A program made the position numbers and the translations under genes. A stretch of DNA of 64,000 nt from Bryum argenteum (lineage: Eukaryota > Streptophyta > Bryopsida > Bryales > Bryaceae), in contig CM073329.1 of the NCBI GenBank assembly GCA_037043015.1, positions 15,082,648 through 15,146,647 on the forward strand, read 5' to 3'. Numbering within the stretch: the first letter of the stretch is position 1; each line of letters starts with the position of its first letter. The notes beneath the pieces are model-generated. The model did no database searches, had not been told where the DNA came from, and saw only the letters and a list, made by a program, of their open reading frames with translations. Below are positions 47,759 through 60,000 of this stretch, in pieces.

Positions 47759-48850
47759 GATCCTACAAAATGGCTAAAAAGCTTCTGCACAACCTTTACT
47801 CCTATTTAGAAGTGAAGTTCTTTCCCTTTCTTCCTTTCCCTGCCTCAACTCCTGCCGTCGTGGCAATGAAGTAGGTGTACAGTGAGGTTTTCATGTTCCT
47901 GCAAAGAGAGAAAGTTTGGAGCGAGCGGGAGGTACTTGACGTGACCCGGAACGATGGAGTGAGCGATAAGACTAATGTTGGGGCGCCCCATGAACTGAGG
48001 GGCCACTAACTACCGTTGCGGGAACCTTTTGCCTTTTTGCTGTGGCCATTGGCCTTGCTCTAAGTCAGCCCTTCGGTTTTTCTTCTTTTTTTGAATAAGT
48101 TAATGAATTGTTGATTGAGGAAACGATACATTCTGGTCCATAGCATCACATGGTTGGTGAATCAACAACCTGTTTTATTAGGGACGCTTTACATGGAGAG
48201 ACAAGGCCAACAAATCTCCAAGCCAATTCACTTGCATTTTAAGCCCAATTGGCTCCATGGGCCACTTGGAGGACACATTAAACAATTAATTAAGTGGGGG
48301 CCAATTCTCACATGTGTAAAGCCCTTGTGGCCGTTTTCTAGAAGGAAAAACAAGGCCATGGGGCCAATTCATATTATTCGCTTCATTCCAAACTTTTGAT
48401 TTCTTCACATTGAAGTATTTTAGTGAAATAATGATCTTGTATTGAAATCAAGAAACTGCCTTTAGGCCATGAATTGACCTTCCATTCTTGTATCTCCCAA
48501 CTTCTAGAGCACGGTCCGTGTCATAACTTGTCCCCCACCCATAATAGTATAATTTCATAAAAATTGACTCTCCATGTAATGCCCTTTGAACCAATATCAC
48601 TTGAGAATTGGACCAATTACAAGATAGGATTTGGCCATGAATTGGCCCTATCGATGGCTTGGCTCCTCATGTAAAGGAGCCCTAAAGAAGAGAACTTCCA
48701 ACTTATTTGGAGGCAAGCGTGAGTAGAATGTCCGTTCAAACTATTCTTGGATGTATGTTCAGAGGTTATCACACCAATGGCACGACTATCACACCAATGG
48801 CGCGACTACTCGACTACTCACCCCTCTCGGGGTAAACAATATGCTAGATC
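47759..48850. other. No gene seen; flank of the Harbinger element
   Basis: A GC-rich patch GGGGCGCCCC near 47,980 might mark the element's right edge (it ends TGAGGGGCC near 48,003), but this is unproven. The rest is AT-rich. A short direct repeat of CTATCACACCAATGGC occurs at 48,767-48,800. Confidence 0.3.
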
Positions 48851-48869
48851 CTATCTAGCCACTAGTACC

Positions 48870-49065
48870 TTAGAGATACCCAACATGGTATGCCCCTAAA
48901 GGCCTTGAGGTACCCATACAACAAGGTTCGAGAACCCCCTACCATATTTAGGTGGACTAAGGTGGTGAGCACCATGCCAACATGGGGAGTAGAACCCACA
49001 ACCTCCTCATTGGGAGCCATTTGCCCAAACCACCAAGCTAAGGCTTGTCGTGCCTCAACTACCAT
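48870..49065 (-). mobile_element. tRNA-derived SINE
   Basis: On the minus strand the segment has an A-box-like TAGCTTGGTGG (about 49,041) and, about 35 bp on, a B-box-like GGTTCTACTCC (about 48,990), at the spacing seen in RNA polymerase III promoters. The tRNA-unrelated body follows. No intact tRNA fold is present, so this is a SINE rather than a tRNA gene. The 3' end is not clearly defined. Confidence 0.5.
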
Positions 49066-49522
49066 AAACTCACAACTCAAGAAAGAAAAGAAATGAATAT
49101 AGACCTAAAGCCGTATGACTCTAAAACTAAATTATAGCAAGACAATAAAGGCATTTGGATGGGTTTTTTAAGAAGACATATTATGAAAATCCCATCACCT
49201 TGAATTTTGACAACTTTTGAAAGGAATACTTCAAAAATTACTCATATTTTATAAGGATTATAATTGTAAACTTTGGAGGTTGCCCTTGTCGAATTGGGAA
49301 CTTTTTACTTAGGTCAATTTGAGATTTGAGTAGTGATTTATATGGTTATGTATGTGATAAAATAAAATTAAAAAATAAATGAAATAAGTTAAACTTTTTC
49401 ACCTCAGCTTGCACTCCAAGAATTACATGAGAAGATTGAAAAATTAGAATTTGGCTTTGCAAATTTTACAACATACACCTTGTTTTATAGGTAACACCCC
49501 GTAAAACGCTTAATCAAAAATA

Positions 49523-50453
49523 TTAACCCCTAAAAATCCGAGCGTTTCCTCGACCTCCTTAACCAAAAACTGCCATTTTTCACCTTCATTGGGAAATGGG
49601 GAAATGGAGAAACTTTTTTTCTAGTTTTAGACTCTGAACCGTAAGATCTTGTACCTAACTTGTATACAAAGGACTGGTCAGAATTTCAACCGTTGGATGT
49701 TTTTCATTTGTGAGATTATAACAATCAAAGTTTGACCAACACTTTTTTGTGCTGCTGCGTGAGAGGTATTATCTAAATGCTGCCAAGGGCAACTTGATGA
49801 TTGTTACTCCAAACATTTTTCTGTCATTTTTTCTCATGTAGGTAATCAATTTGGGTACGCTCATGCAAAATTTTAGAGACCAACTCCACTTTATGACCTT
49901 AATGTAAATTATTTTATGAAAGAAGGTCTAAAAACAACAATATAGTAAAACAAGCACCACATATGATATATTTAGTTTGAGAAAAATCGGGACGGTGAGT
50001 AGGTCCATTTATGAGAATGTGAATTTCGAAAAAAAATCTTGGAAAAAATCCAAAATCTCAAATTTTTGCAATTTTTGAAAGAAAAAATTGTAAAATTATT
50101 AGAAATTGTGAAGATTGTTTTTGAAAGTTTTGGAGGCTGCCCTTGTAAAATTTGTAAACTTTTTGACTTCGGATACTTTGGAATTTGAATAGAAATTTGG
50201 TAATGAACATATTTCTAAAAAAAATACTTTAAAAAAATTTATTTTAAACTACCCGCTTCGGACTTGAAACCTAAAATTTCTAAATGAAGGTTGTAAAATT
50301 AAAATTTGGCTTTACAAATTTTACCACATACACATTACAGTACAAGGAGCATCTAGTAAAAATCTTAGGCAATAATATCAATTTAATTCCTTAAAATGAG
50401 CTGCCTGAATCTCAGAAAATCGAATCGGTTTTCCTCGATTTTTAGAGGTTAAT
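49523..50453 (+). mobile_element. ~931-bp TTAA-type piggyBac-like element
   Basis: The left end is TTAACCCCTAAAAATCCGAG (49523). The right end is GAATCGG...CTCGATTTTTAGAGGTTAA (to 50453), whose AATCGGT resembles the AATCGGTGGCC of the large element's right end. The left interior has AACCGTAAGATCTTG and AACCGTTGGATG, the same ordered core as the 261-bp MITE and the 5.5-kb element. It is longer than the MITE but has no ORF. A second right-end-like sequence, CTAGGGGTTAA, sits at 50,515-50,525, perhaps from a neighbouring copy. Confidence 0.65.
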
Positions 50454-50525
50454 GTCAACCCAAAAACCTAGACTACTCAATATGGCAAAGGACCATTTTG
50501 GTCTTCAAGGACATCTAGGGGTTAA

Positions 50526-52139
50526 TATGAAATAGAAAACCAATGTACCAAGTTCATTGAACCATGATTTGATGAAAAATGCTTTACACCAAGTATAGAA
50601 CTTCTGAGAGAATTGGTGTCACAATGAGATTCGAGCAAAATGGGAGACTAGTCATCCCATTTGGAAGTTTGTAGTCACTAGTGAGGAAGCTATGTAGTTG
50701 TAAGTTCATTCTCTAACACTCAACTTTTGTTGACTAAACACTAACTTTGGCCAAGGCTTGGATCCGGCTTGCCGGACTTTGAAGAGGCTTTGCGCCTTTG
50801 CCTTCTAATTCTACTTTTGCACTAAAGGTTTCCCTTTATTTGTGTCAAAAAAATGAAGTATAGAACCTCCCAAAAGTACCATAAAAGGAATCCGAAATTG
50901 AAACTAGAGATTAGTTATAATTTCCTATATTGTGTTGTTTCTAAAAATTTGTTAGCCATTTTAGGGACAAAGCTACTAACACAACAATAAGAATGTTTGG
51001 GAAGTTAACCCTTCACATGAATGAATGTTTAGTGAATGTGCTAAGGTATATTGCTAAAAAATGGCGTGAATTTCAGTTTAGGAAATTTGCGACGGAGATG
51101 ACTGTGAGCATATTTTGTGCCTTTGGAAAGTAAGTGGAAGATGAGATCAAAAGGAATCATCAATTTTGGATTCCTTTACAGCTTGTAAAAAACATTTAAA
51201 GGTAAACTTTAAGGTGTTTTTAAAAAGGTGCCCTCAAATGACACCCTAAAATATTTGGTGTTTGCACATGGAGAATTGGACTAGGAGTCTATTGTGTACC
51301 ACATTTACTGATCCATTTCTACTACTACATCAATTTTGAGCAGTCTACCTTATATGAAGTTGAAAAGTTGGTGGAAGTAACTTAGTTACTACAGTATTAG
51401 ATTGATATTATTCTGAAGGACAAGGGCTACATTACAAAATGATGTAGGGTGAGAATACTAAGGTTGGATATGATATTATGAGAGTCAAAGAGACAACAAG
51501 ACATGTATAGGGGCATATATAGATTCTAGACATTCATATTATTGTAGTAATATGGTCGTCAGACTTTAATCAATTAACCGTAACGTATATGGACCACCTA
51601 TTAAAGTCCAACTTGTAAGCACGTGATGGGCTTGTGAGTATTCGGTAGTTGTAATCTTGGAAGTTGAGGTTGGCATTAATAGTGTGTACTCGACAAGCTC
51701 AAACACATGTCGCCATATTTTGCGTTGTTAGTAGTCTTTGGCAGTAAAGCCCGGAGGGCGAGATGAATGACCAAGAGAGGTGCAGATTGTGACGACACTT
51801 GCCTATTTTGTGGCATTGAACTGCAAAACTAGCACACTAGTGCAGAATCGTACTCTGCAATTCTATTATGTAAACATTTGCTGCCAAAATAATGTGGCGG
51901 TTCTGTATTTAACATAATTACATAAAGTTGTGTACAATACCACAATAATTCATTGAGGCTCAACTTCTCCAATTCGGTTGTTTCCATGGCACACTCTCCA
52001 TTATAGACATAAATGACGTAAGGAAACTAGCAACAACTTCAACCTGCCATTTAGGCCTTCCTTATACTAAAGTTGAAAAGCCATGAAAGAGGCAATTTAA
52101 ATCCATTGGAGAGCTTTTTAAAAAAAATTGAATCATATT
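50526..52139. other. AT-rich intergenic DNA, no gene seen
   Basis: No coding region is recognisable. A lone TTAACCC at 51,005 has no partner that I can find. Confidence 0.35.
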
Positions 52140-52656
52140 TTAACCCCTAAGAGCCCAATCAACCATTTCAAGGTCGATCCCAAATTTCAAGAAGCTACAG
52201 GTAGCACACTAAAAGAAGATTTTTTTTTTTTGGAATTTTTTTCTACTTTCCAAAAGTTGAGAACCTTCTTTGGATTCACAGATTGTTCACAATAAACCTT
52301 CAAACATAAATGGGGCAAGATTTCCTTAATGTTGGAAAAATCACTATTTTGGAAAACTAATAGAGTTTCTCTTAGGTTATTCGTGGCCTTTCTCTATAGT
52401 ACTATATAATGCTATTTTAGCCAATCACATCAATTTTCAACTATTAATAATAATAAATGTAATTTTTATTGATTTTCAAAGTTTTACTCTTTATAATTCA
52501 TCGTAAAATCATCGATCAAGAAATATAACCGTATCGATCCGATTTAAGCATTCCCATCATCATGATATCTTCTGAGCAAAACTTCAGAAGAGTTACGGAA
52601 TACATATTTGAACACATCTAAGTTATTCTCCAAACTCCTTGAGATTTCAGGGTTAA
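52140..52656 (+). mobile_element. 517-bp TTAA-type MITE, copy 2
   Basis: It starts TTAACCCCTAAGAGCCCAAT and ends GAGATTTCAGGGTTAA, with TTAA at both edges. It matches 17,642-18,158 in opposite orientation over its whole length and has the same size. It has no ORF. The outer ends fit piggyBac-type insertion. Confidence 0.7.
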
Positions 52657-52979
52657 TCCCTCCATCCCCTAAAATTGTTGTCTCCATTGCTTCTCTTCTC
52701 TAGTGTAAACGGAGGGCCTTACACGCTCGTCTCACTGTTGGCTTTGAAGAAATTTGCGGCTTGCAAGCACAACCACCGTCTATGCCATCAACATGCTTTG
52801 TATCAAATGAAAACAGCTTGCCAAACAGCTTGCCAAAACAAAGAGTATGCATGATACTGAACCTTATTTACACTGAATCGTCCTCAGAAGGACTGACGGT
52901 GCAGCCCCAAAACCCACTTTGTTGACTGTAGAAGCCCTGAAAGTACAAGCAAGTACGCCAACCTCATTTATTCAAGTTG

Positions 52980-53640
52980 CCAGTCTTAACATAATCAAGA
53001 TAAGCTTAATTTTAGTACATTGGTAGTTGATATTAAAAATGGGGCAACTGAATAGTGAGTGAGCAACGAGATAATTTTAGTCTAGATGTTAAAAGGTCAT
53101 AACTGGATAACATTCAAGGAAACCATCATAGTTACAACGAATACAGTTATCAATACCCAATATCAATTCAGTGGATTCTCGACCTAGATATAACATTTCT
53201 TATGATCTTATCAACCTCCAAATTCAAATTTGAGGAATCTCCTTTATCATGTAATGATTTATCTTAAGTTAGAATAAAGGTCATGCTGATATACTGACCT
53301 TCATGTCTTGTCGATGGATCGTCTCCTGGTGTTGAAGATTCCTCCTAGACAGTCCATGATGTTCATTTAACTCAGGGTCTATACCGTTGGTCCCGAGAGA
53401 TCTCTCTCGCTGCTCGGGAGTGTGCACCCCTGGAGAAGTTTCAGACGGATCTTTGGCTGCTTGACCCAATGCAGGACCCAAACCAATACCAAGAGACCGT
53501 CACCTTGGTCAAGAAGTAGTGCCACGTAGACTATTTGGAGAGCAACGACAAGGGAATTTTGGTTTCTAGTCGGAAGGCTCCAGATGCAAAAAGTATGGTA
53601 TCTTGCAATTTGATTGGCTGAAATTAACAAACTCTTGCAA
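52980..53640 (-). pseudogene. Truncated third copy of the gene A/B family
   Basis: From about 52,990 to 53,300 the sequence is nearly the same as the intron of gene A (37,910-38,225). Upstream on the minus strand, an exon-like frame (53,481-53,301) reads QAAKDPSETSPGVHTPEQRE and ends before a GTCAGTAT donor, matching exon 2 of gene B (QAAKDPSENSLEVHTP). The large membrane exon is missing: homology stops at 52,990. This is a 5' remnant of a duplicated copy. A 32-bp tandem duplication (CTTGCAATTTGATTGGCTGA unit) lies at 53,602-53,665. Confidence 0.75.
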
Positions 53641-53665
53641 TTTGATTGGCTGAAATTAACAAACT

Positions 53666-54810
53666 CTCAACCTTCGGCAGTAGTATGAGGCGACCCAAAG
53701 AATGGTGGAGCACGCACTGTATTGAAATTTTGCCTTTAGAATAGCAATCATCGTCATGGTAAAGACTTGGTTTATCGTATGACTGTGGATTCTTATATGA
53801 GGCAATCTTGAAGAAATACATTCAGAGGGGTTTGCACAAAAATGTCCTTGCTTAATTGCTTCCAGAACATCTTTAAAATTTTGAGTTTTGTATTATCATG
53901 AAGGACCGGTATGATTTGCTTTGTTTTGATATTGAAGTTCCTACTCAGGTATCGGAGTACCGCTGCATCACACTTTACAGTTGCTGATGTAGCAACGGCT
54001 TTTAGGACTATGTGCTGGCCTGCACCGGTACTCGAAACATTGGTGTGGTGTGCACATTTCTTGGACAAAAATCGTGAGTCCGATTGGTTCAAATTTATAC
54101 ACGCTTTGAACACGTATAGTAGAGTAGTTCAAAATGGAGCAGGTCTCATAATGGAGCTCTTGTATTCTTCACTCAAAGGCACATAATAGCTTTCCTTATA
54201 CAACAATACCATGTACTCACTGCAAACATTATAGGGTGTCACTTTAAGGCACTATTTTAGAAACACCTATGTTACGGTGTTACCAACTTCAAAAATTCAT
54301 AATTCATTGTAGAAGAGTCTAAAATAAATAAATCACTTGCTCGATCTTTTTACTGATTTCCCCATGCACAAAAATGCACTTGCATCACTAACATTTGTAT
54401 AGATCTCCTGTACTGATAATCGAGCCATTATTGGGCACCTTACTATACCTGATACCCTTGGCATGCCCCTCAATGAGCTTGCCAATCTGAAATCTTAGTT
54501 GTTATTGAGCATACTACCATTTTGTACCACGTTTGTGGTGTTGTCATTCATGTGATAAACTCACAACAGCCCAAGTGTCATTTAATTTTGACATAAAGTT
54601 ATGTAGAATGCAAGTTATTGTGCATTTCCTGGCCAAAATTAAAACATTCACCTACTCTTGTCACAATCTCTACAAAGTCGAATAATTCTTATCCTTCGTT
54701 CAATCCAGAACTCATAATCTTTCTTCTGAAACTCATCACTTTTTCTTCTTCTGATTGCGCCATTTTGTATCTTCAACTGCATCATTTTGCGTATTAGACA
54801 CCTAATTCGA
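53666..54810. other. No clear gene; one coding-like frame
   Basis: A plus-strand frame at 53,911-54,186 includes FTVADVATAFRTMCWPAPVL and ends at a stop. It has no recognised motif. It could be an exon of an unseen gene or chance. Confidence 0.25.
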
Positions 54811-55072
54811 TTGAATTGATGTACGGTATGTTCCTGCCAACGCTCCTTTCAAGGCAATCGTCCTAGTTCGATGCATCAATCCACGTAGCTCTCAATCCGC
54901 AATGGCAGGTGTGGTTCATTTCGCCCAGAACTTCGGGTGCAAGGAGGCGCAGTTCATTGGGAGCTTCCCCAATCGCGACGCTGGCACTCAAAACACGGCG
55001 GCCGCATTCTTCAATCTACCTCCCAGTGTAACCCGAGCTACCATTGGTCTCACTGACCAGGAAAACCAATAG
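54811..55072 (+). CDS. Short coding-like ORF, unidentified
   Basis: An open frame from 54,818 reads VRYVPANAPFKAIVLVRCIN and continues, with an ATG at about 54,902 (MAGVVHFAQNFGCKEAQFIG), to TAG at about 55,071. From that ATG it would give about 56 aa. Composition is GC-richer than the flanks and the residues look protein-like, but I recognise no family. It could be a retained or truncated gene, or a processed gene piece. Confidence 0.35.
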
Positions 55073-56800
55073 AATCAAGCCAGTGTTGTGATATTTTACA
55101 TGATAGGTTATTTAGTAGTACATCCTACGTTTTAGCCCACTAAGTGTGACTGCGGCAGTTACAGTTTTCCATGACTCACGTCTCTTCATGATTGAGATCC
55201 GCACTATTTATGTGCATGTTCTGCCACTGTTTCTGTATCTTTCCAGTAAAGTAAAGCATGTCCCTTCAAGACGTTAACTTGTGTTCTTGATTGAGTGTGT
55301 TCAAGATGCGAAGCATTCTTAGATCCTGAAGATTCAGAAGTTGCTTTTTTCCTCTTTCACTTCAGCCAGTGTGTGACTGCCAATCCTGATCTATCCTTAG
55401 ACAAAGATTGTGCAAAGGGATGCGGCATTCATTATTGATGACCTATGCAATGGGTGTGCACGCATCACCAACTTATATGAAGATGCAAGGCTATGCCCTA
55501 GAGTAGCCGTAGCCACCACCTCCGCTATCACGACTGATTCCTGTTGTTGAAAATGACACTTTCCTTGCTTACGTTTATCGAAAGACAAAAAGTAATCGAA
55601 GTTAATGTTGTCTGAAAGATAATGACTTGTAAACTTTGGGTGAAACTTGAAACATCAATGAGCACTAAATAATCAAGAAGAGCTAACAAAGAATATTCGA
55701 AAGAACTTATCTAAATAAAAAGTTTTGAATATTAGATTCACTAAAAGCTTATGGTAAGATTCCTTCATAATGTCACCCTTCCAGCCCTGCTAAGTACTGC
55801 AAGTGTTTGCAAGCATGACTATGACCACACTAAGTGCAAATGTAGTTTGTGTATACAAGTCACTTATTGAATATTGAACCACTTTACAGGCAAACTCTAG
55901 TGTAAATGGCCAATATACAACAAGACAGTGCCCTGTATACTCAAACCACATATACACTACTGCTAATGCAAACTTGATCATTGTGGATAATTATATTCTA
56001 TTACGATACTACGACCAATGTAGGTGAACTTATAGAACCAAACAATCTTTTAGCACCTTCAAGAGTTAAAAGCTTTACCAATAATTGATAAGATGATTGC
56101 CCGTTTCATGCAGATTAATGCTTATTTCTGCAGTAGAACAGAACAAAAAAAAAGGGAGTGATCAGATCCACCGCTCGAAGAAAAAGCACATTGGACCTGC
56201 ATTCAGAGGTCCAACAACTGCACTGAGGACTGACCTTCAAAAGTAGGTCATCTTTTTGATATGTTACAGCCCATCACTTAATTCACGAAGGCTGAACCTC
56301 TAAGGCAACGAAGAGCAAGTGAAATTGATGTTCGAATATCCAAGGTCGCATATCAAAGTGAGGAGATCAGATTCTTACAGAGCTTATCTTACCACAATTC
56401 ACGCTCAGACAACTAAAATGGTGATGATAGAGAGCCTGACTAGTATGAACACTAACCTGGAATCTTGGTGATGACTTTCCTCATTCCTGCAACAACAAAG
56501 GCAACAAGTTGACCTGCTTGGGCAGTGTGAGCGAGCAAGAGCTTCCTGCTTCCGCATCTCCGCTCAATGAGAAGCCAGCAAACTGAGGGGGAGAATGTCA
56601 AATAAGCTTGATATTTCTATATGAATTATCTATGTTTCATATCATATTGATATGAGTTCATAATCTGACCATGAAAGAAATAGAAGAAAAGTCTACTTCA
56701 TGGTAACTTTCCTGTAGTTGTCATTACACGTTACAAAACATCTTCATTTGCTCGCAAGAAGCAGACGATAGTCACGATACAAATAGTCTAACGCACAAGT
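55073..56800. other. Intergenic, no gene seen
   Basis: No supported coding sequence. A minus-strand frame at 55,397-55,588 and another at 55,790-55,981 have no recognisable features. The right edge (from about 56,820) matches the 3' flank of gene A and belongs with gene B. Confidence 0.3.
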
Positions 56801-57034
56801 TATAAAAAGTCGATAAATCCGATGCATATGCAAAAATGACCTTGCAGAAAATTGCAGAAAATCTTGAGGACTTCATACATGGCCAGATGGCCTATGGCAA
56901 TCATATTGACCAGAAAGACTCGTGCTAGGGACTAAAGTGCATCATGAGTCTTGCATTCGTGCATTGTTCTCACCTATGTTTCAAACTCACAATTATCTCT
57001 TATCTCTGTATAACTCAAACTAGAGTGAATGTCA

Positions 57035-60000
57035 TTACACTGCACTAAAGACCGAACTCATGGACTGTTGCCCAGGGGCAGTCTTACAAAGTGCCGGTAT
57101 CTTGTTTGAGATAGAGCTAGATGACTGTGGAGTTTGAGCAGCTATCGCTGAATAATACGTCTCTAAACCCTGATCCTGTATACGTTGTGCCAAGCCCTCT
57201 ATACTGAATACATGAATATAGGTTCTAGACATGAATTTTTCATTTCTTTCTAGCACCCCGTGATTCACCTTTCCCCACATAAGCATAAGATAAACAAATA
57301 AATGAAAGCTACGCACAGACCATTCGTAAGTTGTTGACCTTCCATTGAATGATACTTCAGTAGAAATTGGTCGTTTGCCTTCTGCTGTAGTTCCGTCATT
57401 GACACTTTTGACATATAACTCCCTTGAGCTCTTCCCGAAACAACCCAAACACGTAATCTTCATCTTGAATATCAGAGCATGTTTACTATCTTCGAACAAC
57501 TTGAACTCGATCTTAGTGTCGGAGTTGTTAACATTTGGAACATCATCATCATGTGTCTCTGAAGCAGTGGTGTTGGAGTTGTTGTCATCCGGAGTGATAG
57601 GAATCCATGAACCATCTTCACCATCATGTGAGTTGTTGACAGGTGGAGTGATAATAGTCCAAGGAACATCCCTGTCGATACTCATTCTGAGGAATTTACT
57701 CCAATCTGGACTTTGTTTCTCTCCAGATGATCCTTTCCTGTACTTACGTGTACTGTCAGAAAAATAAATCAGTTCAACGATATCATCTTCGAGTAGCAAT
57801 TCATCTGGTTTAATGTCATCACAATAAGGCAGACCTGTCCAACCTTTTGTCTTCATCCAAATATAAATTCCACGCCTCAAATGCGTTCTCTTCAAAACAA
57901 AAACAGTGCAGAGCCAGTAGAAACAACTTTGTATGAATAAATGGCTGAATAAGGATATAATGAGGATAAATGCTATAATTATTGGTATCACCAAGCTTGC
58001 GTAACCAACCTTAAGGTAATTGTCTTTGAGTTGATAATAACTTGCAACTGCCCCTATAATTATCATTATCACCATAGGCATAGATTCATCTTTACCTCTA
58101 TTTCCACATCCGACAAAAAACCTTCTCTCCTCTGACAATTGGAAGATAGAAAAGTGGTTAGGGGATTTGAGCACACCTTCCACTATCTCCTGGACATTCA
58201 AAGCGTGACAGTAGATGCCACGTCTCCATATTGTAAGATTCTCAACCACACCAACCTTAGGTGAAGCTTCCCATAGTTTAAGAATACTCAAAATTATTGA
58301 CATCTTTTTCCAATTTGTGGTGGTAGTCACAAAGTCTTCCAATGAGCTACCTCGCACAGTACTCGTAAATCTGAACTGATCCTCACAAAGCTTCGTAAGA
58401 GTTACCAATCCTTCACCAATTTTGAAACTTTCGTGGGAAATGTTCTCCTGTTCGTATTGGTCATCGATGTCCACATCCAGCCGCCTTTCAACAAGTGAAC
58501 TCAAATCAGCACATGTGGTATGCGATATGAAAGTGGAAGTTGTTGCACTGCAAGTAACATCATCGTGGAAAGCATTACACGGAGCAAGTTGTGGAATCAG
58601 TCTTCTCAGATAATCAGCCAAATCTAAAGCCACAGCTTTGGGGAGGATGCTTCCCATAATTAGCCAGAAATAGTAATTCGATATACACTCCGACCAATAC
58701 CAGGCACTCGTCCTCATTCTAGTAGAGGTCGAATATGTGTTGGCTGTTGAATTCGTCTCCGTGAGCCTAGCAAAAAAAAGAGGAAAACTCCAAGCAAACC
58801 CAAATACCAATACCAAAAGCACAGCCATATTTAAGTATACCATTGTTATGAATACCACTATATACTTAAGCATATTAAGTATACAATATAATACCATTAT
58901 TACAATTGTTTGGGATAATTCATGAAGAAGGAGAATTGCCAATATTGGCAATACGATGGCAAGACATACTTGATACACCTGTTTACAAGCAACATAATCA
59001 AGATAAGCTTAGTAACTAAACACCATCACAGGGGAGATAGGAGGCTTTCCCACTTCCCGCAAATGGAAATCCACCTTCCTTCCTAAAACATGGAAAATGA
59101 TTTTGCCACATGATAAATTGCATTTTCTTATTTCGTTTTCTATTCTTCAAAGTGGGAATGGTCCAATTTTTACTTGGTCGTCAATTGGATGAAGTGGGAA
59201 ATAGAGAGGTAATATATTTACTTATTTCCAGGAGGGAAAGGTTCCTATATCCCTTGTGCATCCAAGGAAATCATTATAGATACAACTTATACAGATACAT
59301 CCAATATCAATTCCGTGGATTCTCGACCTAGATACGATATTTCTTATGATCTTATCAACCCCTAAATTCAAATTTGAGGAATCTCCTTTATCATATAATG
59401 ATTCTCCTTGAGTTAGAACAAAGGTCATGATGGTATACTGACCTGCATGTGTTGTTGATGGATCGTTTCCTGCTGTTGAGAATTCCTCTCAAGAAGAACA
59501 TGTTCATGATATTCATTCAACTCAGGGGTTTGACCGTTGGTCCAGAGAGGTCCCTCTTGCTCATGGGGAGTGTGCACCTCAAGAGAATTTTCAGACGGAT
59601 CTTTGGCTGCTTGAGACGGGAGTGAGTCTATTTCACCCCTCTTGGACCTGTACATGTATTTCAGCAATTCCAACTCAAACATCAGAATCATTTATATATA
59701 ACTTACTCTTACTTGGTGTTCAAAATAAGACCAAGTTAACCCGATTACAAGAATGAAGGCAATTCTATGCAAAAATGGATGTATTTTCTTCAAGATTTTC
59801 ACAAGAGTAAAAAAATCACTTGTTCTTGTTAAGTAGCTTATTACCTGAGCTTCACCATTTTATAATATCCAACTAAAACTTTCCGTTATGTAGTGAACGT
59901 TGTACTTTCAGAACTTCACAGAATACGCAGATACCTCACCTGTTTATTACATCGGAATTGTTTCATTATACCAGTGTCTATTCTCTGGATTTTATGCAGC

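Noticed and set aside
48890-49096. Plus-strand 68-codon frame as a gene
   Set aside because: It overlaps the SINE with A and B boxes on the opposite strand.
50515-50525. CTAGGGGTTAA as the right end of the 49,523 element
   Set aside because: The end at 50,453 shares more of the family's right-end sequence. The outer one was kept only as a possible neighbouring copy.
51005-51015. Lone TTAACCCTTCAC
   Set aside because: No matching right end is visible nearby.
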